A DNA stretch of 64,000 nucleotides from a virus. Shown here piece after piece: positions 36,883 to 44,934 of this stretch (positions are counted from its first letter, which is position 1; every line of letters starts with the position of its first letter). The DNA is taken from IMG/VR virus record IMGVR_UViG_3300042402_003111, positions 1 to 64,000 of that record; one strand, written 5' to 3'. The notes below the pieces were generated by a model. It was not told the origin of the DNA. It was given only the letters and a program-made list of their open reading frames with translations, and searched no databases. The position numbers and the translations under genes are program-made.

Positions 36883-37169
36883 TAGCTCCACTTAAGAGTA
36901 AACCAGTTTGCTTCTTTGTCTGTGGCAAAGTATATACGTCTTGTATACGCATCAAAATGCCAACACCATTCTGGATTGTGACTATTATTTTCAAACTCCC
37001 TATGACGCCAATCATCCTGTAGTGCTTCGATTTCCTTACTAGCACCAAAAGTTTTCCAGCACCATTCACGAATTTGAAAAAAGTTTTTGTCGCCGTAGCG
37101 TTTTAAGTCCAAGCAATATTTAAATGTAGGATGTCCTTTAAAACGTTTATCTGTCTTCTTAACTCTCAT
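36882..37169 (-). CDS. LRW-family protein
   Basis: 95 residues from the ATG at 37169. REWCWKTFGASKEIE in the middle, ends ATDKEANWFTLKWS. Overlaps the next gene as TAATG. Confidence 0.65.
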   Translation of the reverse strand: MRVKKTDKRFKGHPTFKYCLDLKRYGDKNFFQIREWCWKTFGASKEIEALQDDWRHREFENNSHNPEWCWHFDAYTRRIYFATDKEANWFTLKWS

Positions 37170-37455
37170 TACCACTCCATTTCAAAATAAACCAATCACG
37201 TTGACTTTCTTTACGAAAGCTCCAAAGTACATCTGTCATGCGCTTGCCTGTGCCTTGTTCACTGTCTGCCCAAGCATCCATTTCTTCTTGTGTTTGTTGC
37301 CAGTGTTCGTCGCTCCAGTCTTCCGGGCGTTCAACGATAATACCTGGCAGTTTAAACATACCAACTTCACAGGTTTTAAGTTTCATATACAAAGTGGTAT
37401 TACGTTCAGGCAATACAATATCGTCTAATTGTTTTAATAGTTCATCGTAGTTCAT
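37159..37455 (-). CDS. LRW-family protein
   Basis: 98 residues; RPEDWSDEHWQQTQEEMDAW and FRKESQRDWFILKWSGNES at the end. Confidence 0.65.
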   Translation of the reverse strand: MNYDELLKQLDDIVLPERNTTLYMKLKTCEVGMFKLPGIIVERPEDWSDEHWQQTQEEMDAWADSEQGTGKRMTDVLWSFRKESQRDWFILKWSGNES

Positions 37456-37838
37456 AATATGAATCCCGCTTTCCTAAACTCCACAATAGCTGTTGGATGC
37501 TCATGATATGGTACAGTTACATATAACCAGTTTCCGGTTTGCAAATCTTCTATCATCTTTTTAGCTTCAGCTAGACTCATTTTCGTGAACTGTCGTAAAG
37601 TTTTTATCAGATGAATCTTATCTGAACTAGGATAAGCACCGATGATTTTAACATGACCCTCGGCTCGATCTCCATCCATCATGGCTCTAAACACTTCTAG
37701 TTTAAGACGACGGTCGATGGTATTAGCAATTGTATCCCACATAGCCATACCTTGTTCAGCACCATAGTTTTTAGTGATGCTTTGTACAAAATTAAGACTA
37801 TTGAATATTAGAACTGGATCAATGTTCTCAGTTTTCAT
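37452..37838 (-). CDS. Protein with ribosomal L7/L12 C-terminal-like domain
   Basis: 128 residues. The C-terminal half (about 74-128) carries KIHLIKTLRQFTKMSLAEAK then KMIEDL, and a final strand-helix-strand, matching the L7/L12 C-terminal fold signature (KxxVIKxVRxxTxLxLxEAKxxV). In ribosomes this domain recruits translation factors. Phage copies could bind host elongation factors or divert translation (inference). Confidence 0.65.
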   Translation of the reverse strand: MKTENIDPVLIFNSLNFVQSITKNYGAEQGMAMWDTIANTIDRRLKLEVFRAMMDGDRAEGHVKIIGAYPSSDKIHLIKTLRQFTKMSLAEAKKMIEDLQTGNWLYVTVPYHEHPTAIVEFRKAGFIL

Positions 37839-37983
37839 CTATTTCTTTCTTTAATATAACTCTAGCCCATTCACGATTGAATCCATCAATCTCTTTTCGA
37901 AACTCATCATGAGCTTCCTGCACAGTGCTACATGCTGTTAAAGACAACGCAATAATAACAAAAATTGATTTATACCCAATCAT
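37828..37983 (-). CDS. Small lipoprotein
   Basis: 51 residues from the ATG at 37983, which gives a signal peptide with lipobox (FVIIALSLTACST); the longer frame would add an unsuited N-terminus. Mature part is charged. Reminiscent of spanin-like o-lipoproteins or stress lipoproteins, not assigned. Confidence 0.6.
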   Translation of the reverse strand: MIGYKSIFVIIALSLTACSTVQEAHDEFRKEIDGFNREWARVILKKEIDEN

Positions 37984-38191
37984 AAGTTTTCTCAAATATC
38001 TCTCGATCACAGATATACAGTTCACCATCAATGCCTTTCATAAGGTAATCACCAGGCTTACCTTGTTTATAATTGCCTTCTAATGTGTTTACTCTGAACT
38101 CTGTGCCAATTTGCTGAGCATGTATAACAATAGGTCGTTTCATACAACCACGCATGCCTTCTACTTGTTCAAATGTTTCAAAAATTTTCAT
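37970..38191 (-). CDS. Small protein with PGDYL motif
   Basis: 73 residues; KPGDYLMKGIDGELYICDRE and IFEKTYDWV form a pattern repeatedly seen in phage proteins of unknown function. Overlaps both neighbours. Confidence 0.65.
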   Translation of the reverse strand: MKIFETFEQVEGMRGCMKRPIVIHAQQIGTEFRVNTLEGNYKQGKPGDYLMKGIDGELYICDREIFEKTYDWV

Positions 38192-38352
38192 GTTTTAGCC
38201 TTTATGCAATAAGCGTCTTGTTTAACAGAATCTTTTTTATATTGTTCTAACAACCTAATACATTCTGTCATTGTATTAGTAGTTGCTCTTGCTTCAAAGT
38301 TATATTCAGGAGGATTGATATTAAGTGTAGTAACTATTAAAAATATCCACAT
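38188..38352 (-). CDS. Two-Cys family small membrane or secreted protein
   Basis: 54 residues: MWIFLIVTTLNINPPEYNFE start, MTECIRLLEQYKKD, AYCIKAKT end. ATGA and TAATG overlaps on both sides. Confidence 0.55.
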   Translation of the reverse strand: MWIFLIVTTLNINPPEYNFEARATTNTMTECIRLLEQYKKDSVKQDAYCIKAKT

Positions 38353-38807
38353 TATCTTTCCTTAGACAATTCTGCTACCATTAAAAACTTTTCATAAGCT
38401 AGACGTACACTTGGATTGGTCATAAGTTTTTCTGCTTCTTCTATCATGACCCGAACTCCAGCTTCGGCAACTTCCCTAATGCTAGGATGTTGTAATCCTC
38501 TAGCTTCGTCGCCCCACACTGCGATTAAGTTGTTCCAAGCATCGAGTTCTTCTTGCGTCAGTGCTCTACGATTAGGACGTATCTCAGATGCTTTGGATAG
38601 TTTTTCGCAAATAGCATCTTCAGCCACCCGCCCAGCAGCAATCATAGCAGCATAATTAGGTTCAATATTATAACGACGACTACTACCACCAGGATAGCAC
38701 ATTACAAGATGATTACCTTTTGGAAAACTATTCATTAGATCATTGTCGTATTCGGCCACAGGTACATATCTACGTCCACGTTTTTCGTAGTAGATCTTTT
38801 TAGTCAT
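38352..38807 (-). CDS. Conserved phage-type protein, unknown function
   Basis: 151 residues; KRGRRYVPVAEYDNDLMNSF and RNRALTQEELDAWNNL-type segments, helical C-terminal half. No enzyme motif. Confidence 0.6.
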   Translation of the reverse strand: MTKKIYYEKRGRRYVPVAEYDNDLMNSFPKGNHLVMCYPGGSSRRYNIEPNYAAMIAAGRVAEDAICEKLSKASEIRPNRRALTQEELDAWNNLIAVWGDEARGLQHPSIREVAEAGVRVMIEEAEKLMTNPSVRLAYEKFLMVAELSKER

Positions 38808-39063
38808 GTTTAGGAATATTAATTTCTCTGTTGTATTGACTTTCTATACTATTTCTAGCTTCTGGACCTGGATACTTTACATTACTCTCAACAGGTAATC
38901 CAAAGGCGTTACGAATGTTTCTACGATCTGCTTGACTCATACAAATTTGAGCACACTCTTCTACTACCAGAGCGACCACGAACTCAATACGATTTTGACA
39001 TTCTTCACTGATGTATTTGTGTGTGCCAGATTCTTCCATTAGTTTTTTAAGTTTGCTGTTCAT
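38800..39063 (-). CDS. MNxRIxEL-family small protein
   Basis: 87 residues, MNSKLKKLMEESGTHKYISE then RIEFVVALVVEECAQIC. Paralog of the proteins at 32343 and 39060. Confidence 0.6.
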   Translation of the reverse strand: MNSKLKKLMEESGTHKYISEECQNRIEFVVALVVEECAQICMSQADRRNIRNAFGLPVESNVKYPGPEARNSIESQYNREINIPKHD

Positions 39064-39275
39064 TCTTCAAATCCAAAATGTTTGTATATTAAATGGACAC
39101 CTTGACCGCGACTGATCATATCACGAAGCATAGGATCCAAAGCACCCGCACAATCTTTTATAATCAATTCTGCGAAACGTATGATAGCTTCACGGTTGTA
39201 CTCATCCATTTCATCCCAGCAGCCTTGTGCTGTTAATCCTGCTTGATACATAAGATCATCAATTCTAGAGTTCAT
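39060..39275 (-). CDS. MNxRIxEL-family small protein
   Basis: 71 residues, MNSRIDDLMYQAGLTAQGCW, FAELIIKDCAGALD and a final IYKHFGFEE. Tandem paralog of 38800-39063. Confidence 0.6.
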   Translation of the reverse strand: MNSRIDDLMYQAGLTAQGCWDEMDEYNREAIIRFAELIIKDCAGALDPMLRDMISRGQGVHLIYKHFGFEE

Positions 39276-39459
39276 TTTTTACTAACCTATCTGGTATATC
39301 AATACGTAAAGTTTTACACACTGTCTTTACATCAGTTTTAAATACACGAACAATACGCAATACATCATCTTCGTCGAATTCATAGTAACCAAAATACAAA
39401 TAATCTTCAACCATTTGATCAGCAAACAGTTTTATTTTTTTGCGTAATTTAGGATCCAT
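39265..39459 (-). CDS. Small protein, unknown function
   Basis: 64 residues, helical (KIKLFADQMVEDYLYFGYYE). Overlaps the neighbouring genes. Confidence 0.55.
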   Translation of the reverse strand: MDPKLRKKIKLFADQMVEDYLYFGYYEFDEDDVLRIVRVFKTDVKTVCKTLRIDIPDRLVKNEL

Positions 39460-39773
39460 TAGTCCTCCACATGTTTACACTTGCCTCTAAAAGTAAAGCC
39501 AGGACAAGTACAAGTGTGTTCGATATCATTAACAAAATAACTATTACCTTTGCTACCTTTGACTTCGCGTAACGAGGATTGTACTTTCACTTCAAACGGA
39601 TTGTCATCCAGTTCGATAAATTTGCGTCCTCGTTTGTCAAATCCTTTGATAGGATTTTTAAAGTAAAATGGATCGGTATTGCCATCCATAATATAAGCAA
39701 TCAAAGTATTACCATCCAAAAGGTAAGTATGATTCGGAGTTGTCCAATCAGTTATTTCTTTATATGCTTTCAT
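39459..39773 (-). CDS. SWIM-type zinc-finger protein
   Basis: 104 residues from the ATG at 39773 (TAATG overlap). The last third has HTCTCPGFTFRGKCKHVED, a CxCx(n)CxH SWIM-like finger, preceded by SLREVKGSKGNSYFVNDIE as in SWIM domains. Likely binds DNA or protein; function unknown. Confidence 0.65.
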   Translation of the reverse strand: MKAYKEITDWTTPNHTYLLDGNTLIAYIMDGNTDPFYFKNPIKGFDKRGRKFIELDDNPFEVKVQSSLREVKGSKGNSYFVNDIEHTCTCPGFTFRGKCKHVED

Positions 39774-39958
39774 TACCAAATCTCTCCACGCTGTCTACGA
39801 ATTATAGCTTCATTTTCAAAGTTGGGTAGTTGCTGGAAGAACTCTCCCCTGCACATTTGCGGATCATAAGGACGTAATCCTGGACAGGTAGTAGCAATTT
39901 GCTCAATGGTCGAGCAACCTGTTAACAAAAGTGCTATTGTTGCAAAAATGTAACGCAC
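39773..39958 (-). CDS. Small lipoprotein (GTG start)
   Basis: 61 residues from a GTG at 39958, chosen because the CAGGAGCG site precedes it, as for the other early genes. Lipobox ALLLTGCS. Mature part includes a pair of Cys (TTCPGLRPYDPQMCRGEFF). First gene of the leftward operon. Confidence 0.6.
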   Translation of the reverse strand: MRYIFATIALLLTGCSTIEQIATTCPGLRPYDPQMCRGEFFQQLPNFENEAIIRRQRGEIW

Positions 39959-39990
39959 GGAACGCTCCTGCATTAGTTGAACATGACGCT

Positions 39991-40019
39991 ATTATAATAT
40001 AGTTCTGCATTAAAGTCAA
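39991..40019 (-). promoter_or_regulatory. Sigma70-type early promoter, leftward
   Basis: -35 TTGACT (complement 40014-40019), -10 TATAAT (complement 39991-39996), spacer 17. Confidence 0.8.
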
Positions 40020-40042
40020 CAGTTATTTCGGTAAATTTACAG

Positions 40043-40071
40043 TTGACATTCAAAATTAACTATTATATACT
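40043..40071 (+). promoter_or_regulatory. Sigma70-type early promoter, rightward
   Basis: TTGACA (40043-40048), 17 bases, TATACT (40066-40071). Divergent from the leftward promoter, with 23 bases between the -35 boxes. Confidence 0.8.
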
Positions 40072-40079
40072 GAGCCTGT

Positions 40080-40087
40080 AGTAAATA
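40080..40087 (+). promoter_or_regulatory. Late-type box (AGTAAATA) within the leader
   Basis: AGTAAATA just after the early start region, so the ParB-like gene may be transcribed both early and late. Confidence 0.45.
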
Positions 40088-40092
40088 AATTT

Positions 40093-40131
40093 GGTCAAGT
40101 GAAGACCGCAACCAGTGGGCAAGTGAAGCCC
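40093..40131 (+). promoter_or_regulatory. Twin leader hairpins with identical AAGTGAA loops
   Basis: GGTC-AAGTGAA-GACC (40093-40107) and GGGC-AAGTGAA-GCCC (40117-40131). The stems differ but both pair, while the loops are the same; such covariation of stem and conservation of loop points to an RNA element, for example a binding site for a regulatory protein. The second is followed by CATTTTT and could also act as a weak attenuator. Confidence 0.6.
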
Positions 40132-40150
40132 CATTTTTAGGAGAAATCAA

Positions 40151-41311
40151 ATGACAGCAGTATCTCACGCTCAAAAGATTAACAATCGTTATCTTAAATC
40201 AACTAGCCATTTTGTCACGTTACAACAACGTCTTTCAGATGCGCTTAAAGCAGCACCAGTATTTGTAAACATGCTGACCGGAATGTTGGACGAATTTAAA
40301 CGTCGCAACGCCAATTGCGGTAAATTTTCGGATCTTAAATTGTGTGAAGCAATTATGGTTCCTATGGATAAGATCCTAATTGATACTACGATGCAGCGTA
40401 ATCTTAATTTGCGTCATATATTAAACATTCTACAAAATTTCCGCAGTACAATGATTATGGCTATCCAAGTCTACGAAGACGAAAACAAGCCAGGATACTA
40501 TATTGCATGGGATGGGCAGCACACTGCCATTACACTTTATATTATCTTAACTAAAATATTTGGCGAACAGGTTGCTGAAACACTTGTGCCAGTTGTTCGT
40601 TATAATGTAAAACACAAATTAGAAATTCGTCGTAACTTTATTTTGCTTAACGGCGATGCTAAAGAAGAATTAGACTTTATTGACAAATACATTCAGATGG
40701 TATTTGGTGTCAAAGTTGATCATGCAGACGACCCAGAGTGGGTAGACACTGCACTTAAGAATGATTATCTTGCTGCCGCAGGTCTGTTTGTTACACACTC
40801 CAAGTTTGGTGACGAAGATCAACCGGGAGCATTTACTTTGCTTGCTGACACATTAATGAGCAAGAGTCTTAAGACACGTAAGCATCCCGAAGTTACACGT
40901 ATGTTTGCTCAATATTGGAGCTTCTTGAATGAACAACGTCCTGTAGAAGCTAAGGAGGCTAGACAGTTGTACGAATATTTCAATCTGTGCTATGAACAAA
41001 ACATCACCGTCGACGATGTATACTTGCTCGAGTTCGTAGCATTTACTAAAAAATACTTTGATGCAGACTTTGGTCCTAATGGCAGGTTCTGGGACAAAGT
41101 TCGTATAGCATATGAGTCTTGGTATCGTAATGCTAATCAGCATAGCACAGACGTCGACTCCAATGGTAATGTTATTGTACGTGGGTTCACTACAGAGATG
41201 CGCACAGGTATTCCTTTCTTGACCGCACAACTTAAGAAGAGTACCAAGTTGACTGTGCCTTTATATAATGCTAATAACGGTTTTACTGTTGACAAAAAGG
41301 ACCTGTGGTAA
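40151..41311 (+). CDS. ParB/DGQHR-like protein
   Basis: 386 residues. The core AWDGQHTAITLYIIL (about 119-133), after a strand with MVPMDKILIDTTMQRNLN, resembles the ParB/sulfiredoxin or DGQHR superfamily. Family members bind DNA, hydrolyse nucleotides or cut DNA. The remainder is helical and unassigned. The gene has early and late promoters and a structured leader with a TAGGAGAAA ribosome site, so it is probably tightly regulated. Confidence 0.65.
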   Translation: MTAVSHAQKINNRYLKSTSHFVTLQQRLSDALKAAPVFVNMLTGMLDEFKRRNANCGKFSDLKLCEAIMVPMDKILIDTTMQRNLNLRHILNILQNFRSTMIMAIQVYEDENKPGYYIAWDGQHTAITLYIILTKIFGEQVAETLVPVVRYNVKHKLEIRRNFILLNGDAKEELDFIDKYIQMVFGVKVDHADDPEWVDTALKNDYLAAAGLFVTHSKFGDEDQPGAFTLLADTLMSKSLKTRKHPEVTRMFAQYWSFLNEQRPVEAKEARQLYEYFNLCYEQNITVDDVYLLEFVAFTKKYFDADFGPNGRFWDKVRIAYESWYRNANQHSTDVDSNGNVIVRGFTTEMRTGIPFLTAQLKKSTKLTVPLYNANNGFTVDKKDLW

Positions 41312-41312
41312 C

Positions 41313-41798
41313 ATGTATACACTACGAGATCCTAATAGGGACAAGTTGAAAGGTCAAAGTGTTCTAAAAGAACAGATCAAAAAGAATCTTACATGTCGTA
41401 TGGATGATTGCAAGAATTCTTTGACCATGTTTGACGGTCCAGGTAGTGATGTGTTGTGCAGAGATCATCAACTTAAACTTGTGGAGTATGGTGGTCCAGG
41501 TAGGTTAGACAGATTACACACACTGCATCGCAAATGGGTGTGTGACGATTGCGGTGTAGATGTTTCAGAACAAGTAAGAATGAAATATCCAGGCATGGAA
41601 GAAAAAGATCCTGTGCTGTTTAACAGACTGTGTCGCAATCGTATCATTGGAGATCATCAAGTTCGTCAAGCTGACGGAGGTGACGATTCAGAAGATAATA
41701 TAAGATCTTTATGTTTGAATTGTAATTCAGATAAAACAATTATAAACGAGGATTGGCGTAGGGGTGAAAAAACCGAGACGGAGGATTTAGACTCATAA
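41313..41798 (+). CDS. HNH endonuclease
   Basis: 161 residues from the ATG at 41313. Two Cys pairs (CRMDDC; CDDC) form zinc sites, and RIIGDHQVRQADGGDDSED plus NIRSLCLNCNSDKT is the HNH core with catalytic His and zinc-binding CxxC. Could be a homing endonuclease or a phage DNA-processing nuclease. Confidence 0.75.
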   Translation: MYTLRDPNRDKLKGQSVLKEQIKKNLTCRMDDCKNSLTMFDGPGSDVLCRDHQLKLVEYGGPGRLDRLHTLHRKWVCDDCGVDVSEQVRMKYPGMEEKDPVLFNRLCRNRIIGDHQVRQADGGDDSEDNIRSLCLNCNSDKTIINEDWRRGEKTETEDLDS

Positions 41799-41801
41799 AT
41801 A
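41794..41801 (+). promoter_or_regulatory. T4-type late promoter box (CATAAATA)
   Basis: CATAAATA, 18 bases before the ATG at 41820 with GTGAGG between. Confidence 0.55.
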
Positions 41802-41819
41802 TCTCTAAGTGAGGTATAT

Positions 41820-42650
41820 ATGAGAGTATTAGTGACCGGTTGTGAAGGATTTATCGGCCGGAATATGATGTCTTATCTTCATCTTCAGCCTGAATGGGTA
41901 GTTCAAGGCTGGAACTGGAGTCCTAATCGAGATGAATGGCCTGTTGTACTTGAATATGATTGGGTCATTCATCTCGGTGCCATAGCTGACATGACTGAAA
42001 CTGATGTAGAAAAAGTCATGTATCAAAATTATGATTTCACTATTTGGCTCTATCATGAATGCCAAAAGCATGGTGTAAATCTACAATATGCTAGTTCTAG
42101 CAGTGTCTACGGTGACACTAAAAATTTCAGTGAATTTGCACCTTGTACTCCTCAAACTGCTTATGCTTGGAGTAAGTATCTTAGCGACAGGTATATTTTT
42201 AGCCAAACACATACCGCTTTCGTTCAAGGATTTAGATATTTTAATGTATATGGAAAATGGATGCATTTGCGTGGCCGTAGGGCTAATGCTATCTATAAAT
42301 GGCGACAACAGGCACGTAAACAGGGCTACATAGAAGTTTGGGAAAATGCAGAACATATCAAAAGAGATTGGACATGGGTAGGTGATGTTTGTAAAATACA
42401 CTTAGATTTCATACTTACAGTTAAAGGCAGTGGAATTTGGAATGTAGGCAGCGGCTTAGCACATAGTTTCTTAGATATAGCAGAGCATATTGCAGAACAA
42501 GAAGGCGTAGAACTTAGATTAATTCCTATGCCAGACGCAGAAAAATCAAGATTTAGAGCTAAGACCTGTGCAGATCTAACACATCTTAAAGAAACCGTGG
42601 GCAGACGTAAATGGTTAAATGTTTACGAGTGGTTAGACTTAGAAGTTTAA
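41820..42650 (+). CDS. NAD-dependent nucleotide-sugar epimerase (heptose epimerase-like)
   Basis: 276 residues of extended short-chain dehydrogenase type. Nucleotide-binding loop GCEGFIG (7-13), SSSVYG at about 94-99 and catalytic YAWSK (Tyr and Lys, about 114-118). The overall segment order resembles ADP-glyceromanno-heptose 6-epimerase. It may alter the host LPS core or supply a sugar for virion glycans. Confidence 0.75.
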   Translation: MRVLVTGCEGFIGRNMMSYLHLQPEWVVQGWNWSPNRDEWPVVLEYDWVIHLGAIADMTETDVEKVMYQNYDFTIWLYHECQKHGVNLQYASSSSVYGDTKNFSEFAPCTPQTAYAWSKYLSDRYIFSQTHTAFVQGFRYFNVYGKWMHLRGRRANAIYKWRQQARKQGYIEVWENAEHIKRDWTWVGDVCKIHLDFILTVKGSGIWNVGSGLAHSFLDIAEHIAEQEGVELRLIPMPDAEKSRFRAKTCADLTHLKETVGRRKWLNVYEWLDLEV

Positions 42651-42651
42651 G

Positions 42652-42659
42652 GTTAAATA
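42652..42659 (+). promoter_or_regulatory. T4-type late promoter box (GTTAAATA)
   Basis: GTTAAATA, 7 bases before the ATG at 42667; predicted leader 2 bases. Confidence 0.45.
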
Positions 42660-42666
42660 CTGTACT

Positions 42667-42942
42667 ATGAAAACTAATGAGTTTATTAATCAAGAAGAGC
42701 TTTCTGATCTAGACGAACGTGCTAGTAGAAAACTCTGTTTAAGTACTACACCTAATCAAGATTTAGGTGCCAGCAATCTTGCTAGCTGTAAGAGTCAAGG
42801 GTTACGTGCTAGAGAAGGTGGAAAAAGTCATTTAGTTGGTCACGGCGGCAGCAAAGTAAGAATTTCTGTTGGTGGCAAAAAGATAAAAGGTAAAAAATAT
42901 GGAGGTCCTTTACCTGATTACGGAACAAGGAAAGGTCAATGA
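42667..42942 (+). CDS. Small basic protein with possible capsid-targeting start
   Basis: 91 residues, MKTNEFINQEELSDLDERAS start, then a Gly/Lys-rich basic half (KVRISVGGKKIKGKKYGG). The start resembles the targeting peptide of T4 internal proteins. May be a DNA-associated internal capsid protein (inference). ATGA overlap with the next gene. Confidence 0.55.
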   Translation: MKTNEFINQEELSDLDERASRKLCLSTTPNQDLGASNLASCKSQGLRAREGGKSHLVGHGGSKVRISVGGKKIKGKKYGGPLPDYGTRKGQ

Positions 42943-44336
42943 GATTTAATGAATTTAAAAATCTAATTACAGAAGCACAAAAAGGCGCTCAGGCCTCTGT
43001 GGCACAATTTAATGAGCCAGGTTATTTTACTGTGGGAGATAGTCATAGTAATGGTGTAGGTAATTATGGAAGAGGCAAAACTTGGAAAGCGTTAGGCATG
43101 GACGGTGCTAGCGCATTTGATCCTATGCATCCAGCAGCTATCGCTAAGATTCCTTCAGGTAGTGTTGTGGCTATAAGCTTAGGAGCCAATGATTTAGGAT
43201 CTAAACCCATTCCACAAATTGTTAGTCAAGTTAATAAAATTATTGGCGATGCTAAAGAAAGAGGATTAGAAGTTGTTTACTTGTTGCCTACAGCTACCAC
43301 TGATCTTAAAAAGAAAGATAAAAGAGATGAATTAAGAAAAGCATTAAACGCCGGTATTAATGTTCCTACATATGATTTAGGCACAGTCAAAGGTGGCGAT
43401 GGTCTTCATCAACCCATGGGCGTTTATGGAGGCATTGCCAATCGAATAGCTTCAGAACATACACTTAGCAACAAAACTAAATTAGGTACACCTGATCAAA
43501 AACCTGGAGCACCTAGCGTTAAAGATCGTATTGCTACTTCGGCAGAATTAGAGCAAGGTCCTCCATATCCTTCTAGTCAAAAAGATGAAGTAACGACCAT
43601 GCAACAATCTTTACAAGATTTAGGATATAGTGTAGGAAGAACAGGAGTTGATGGTAAGTATGGACCTTTTACAGCGGCAGCAGTTGCAGCCTTTAAGAAA
43701 GATTATGACTTAAAAGGTAATGGATCAGCTTTTGGAAAAGAATCATTTGACATGCTGAGTAAAATTAATGCTGGACAAGTAGCTAAAGTTAAAATTCCAA
43801 CAAGTGTGAATACAGAGAAAGGTGCAGATTTAGATATACCTGCTTTAACTTCAGTGGAAAATGTAGACAAGGCTAGAAAGGTTGCAGAAACATTCCTAGG
43901 TCGCACCATGAATGATGATGAATGGAAACATTTGATTCAAACTACTAGTGCAGAATCTAGTCCCAATTCTGTAGAAATGGCACAAATCGCTGCGGTTATT
44001 CTTAATAGAACAAGAGAAAGATATGGCGGAAAAAGCACTGTAGTCGGAGTAGTATGGGCACCTGGTCAATTTGAACCCGTAACCGGACATCCTATAAAAG
44101 GTGGCGGCTGGACTGGACCACATCCTAACTTCACAACTCCAGTAAGCAAGGCTAGATTAGCTAAGATAGTTGATTCTTTACTAACTAACTTACCTAATGC
44201 AGATAAGTCATTCTTGAATTTTACTAGTGCTAACCCGGCAGCATATAAAACTGCCTCAGGCAGAAAGTTCTTGGATAAAATGTATGCATCTGGCGGAACT
44301 AAGATTGGCGGAACAGTATTCGGAACAGTGGCCTAA
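42939..44336 (+). CDS. SGNH-hydrolase / peptidoglycan-binding / cell-wall hydrolase fusion
   Basis: 465 residues, three domains. SGNH-type esterase-like domain: GDSHSNGVG at 33-41 with Ser35, and SLGANDLG at about 80-87. PG_binding_1-like domain about 215-285 (DEVTTMQQSLQDLGYSVGR, GVDGKYGPFTAAAV). C-terminal Hydrolase_2/SleB-like domain about 310-465 (AETFLGRTMNDDEWKHLIQT, AESSPNSVEMAQIAAVILNR). The start MRFNEFKNLITEAQKG fits a capsid-targeting peptide cut after ITE. Possibly an internal virion enzyme that attacks peptidoglycan on entry. Confidence 0.75.
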   Translation: MRFNEFKNLITEAQKGAQASVAQFNEPGYFTVGDSHSNGVGNYGRGKTWKALGMDGASAFDPMHPAAIAKIPSGSVVAISLGANDLGSKPIPQIVSQVNKIIGDAKERGLEVVYLLPTATTDLKKKDKRDELRKALNAGINVPTYDLGTVKGGDGLHQPMGVYGGIANRIASEHTLSNKTKLGTPDQKPGAPSVKDRIATSAELEQGPPYPSSQKDEVTTMQQSLQDLGYSVGRTGVDGKYGPFTAAAVAAFKKDYDLKGNGSAFGKESFDMLSKINAGQVAKVKIPTSVNTEKGADLDIPALTSVENVDKARKVAETFLGRTMNDDEWKHLIQTTSAESSPNSVEMAQIAAVILNRTRERYGGKSTVVGVVWAPGQFEPVTGHPIKGGGWTGPHPNFTTPVSKARLAKIVDSLLTNLPNADKSFLNFTSANPAAYKTASGRKFLDKMYASGGTKIGGTVFGTVA

Positions 44337-44884
44337 TGTCAACTACAGGAAAATTATTAATAGCACCTCCTAATGTTAGAGGAAACTTTTGGCAAAGAAC
44401 AGTAATATTTGTAACAGAAGATCATGATAGAGGCAGTGTAGGTCTAGTGTTAAACAAGACTAGTAAAATGTCTATCAAAGAGTTTTCAGAACAACATGGA
44501 GTAGAAAGTGATGTTGAAGGATCTATCTATGTAGGCGGTCCCGTAAATGTTAATGCTCTTACAGTATTACACAGTTCAGAATGGGAATGTGGTAATACAC
44601 TAAGAATTAATAATCGCTTTAGTCTAAGTAGTTCTTCGGATTTGTTGTATCGATTTTCTATTGGCGATAAACCAAAACATTGGAGAATATTTGCAGGCTT
44701 ATGTGCATGGGCACCAACACAACTACATTCTGAAATTCAAGGTGTAAACGGTTATAATCATGATAAAAGCTGGTTGATATCTTCTGCTTCTAAACATTTG
44801 GTTTTTGATTTAGATTCAACTGAACAATGGACAGCCGCAGTAGAAAGATCCAGCTTTGAATTCGTCCAAACGGTACTTGCTTAA
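44336..44884 (+). CDS. YqgE/AlgH (UPF0301) family protein
   Basis: 182 residues with the family opening GKLLIAPPNVRGNFWQRTVI, VTEDHDRGSVGLVLNK, GGPVN and FAGLCAWAPTQLHSEIQGVN. The family has an alginate-regulation name, but its molecular role is not settled. Overlaps the previous stop as TAATG. Confidence 0.85.
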   Translation: MSTTGKLLIAPPNVRGNFWQRTVIFVTEDHDRGSVGLVLNKTSKMSIKEFSEQHGVESDVEGSIYVGGPVNVNALTVLHSSEWECGNTLRINNRFSLSSSSDLLYRFSIGDKPKHWRIFAGLCAWAPTQLHSEIQGVNGYNHDKSWLISSASKHLVFDLDSTEQWTAAVERSSFEFVQTVLA

Positions 44885-44934
44885 TTATTCATTTGACTAT
44901 ATAATGTAGTTTTACTCAACGTTTCAAATAAAAA

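Noticed and set aside
40093-40131. Retron-type ncRNA
   Set aside because: Hairpins are short and no reverse transcriptase gene is near.
44893-44905. TTGACT next to TATAAT upstream of the HNH gene at 44935
   Set aside because: The two hexamers are adjacent with no 16-18 base spacer, so they cannot form a sigma70 promoter together.
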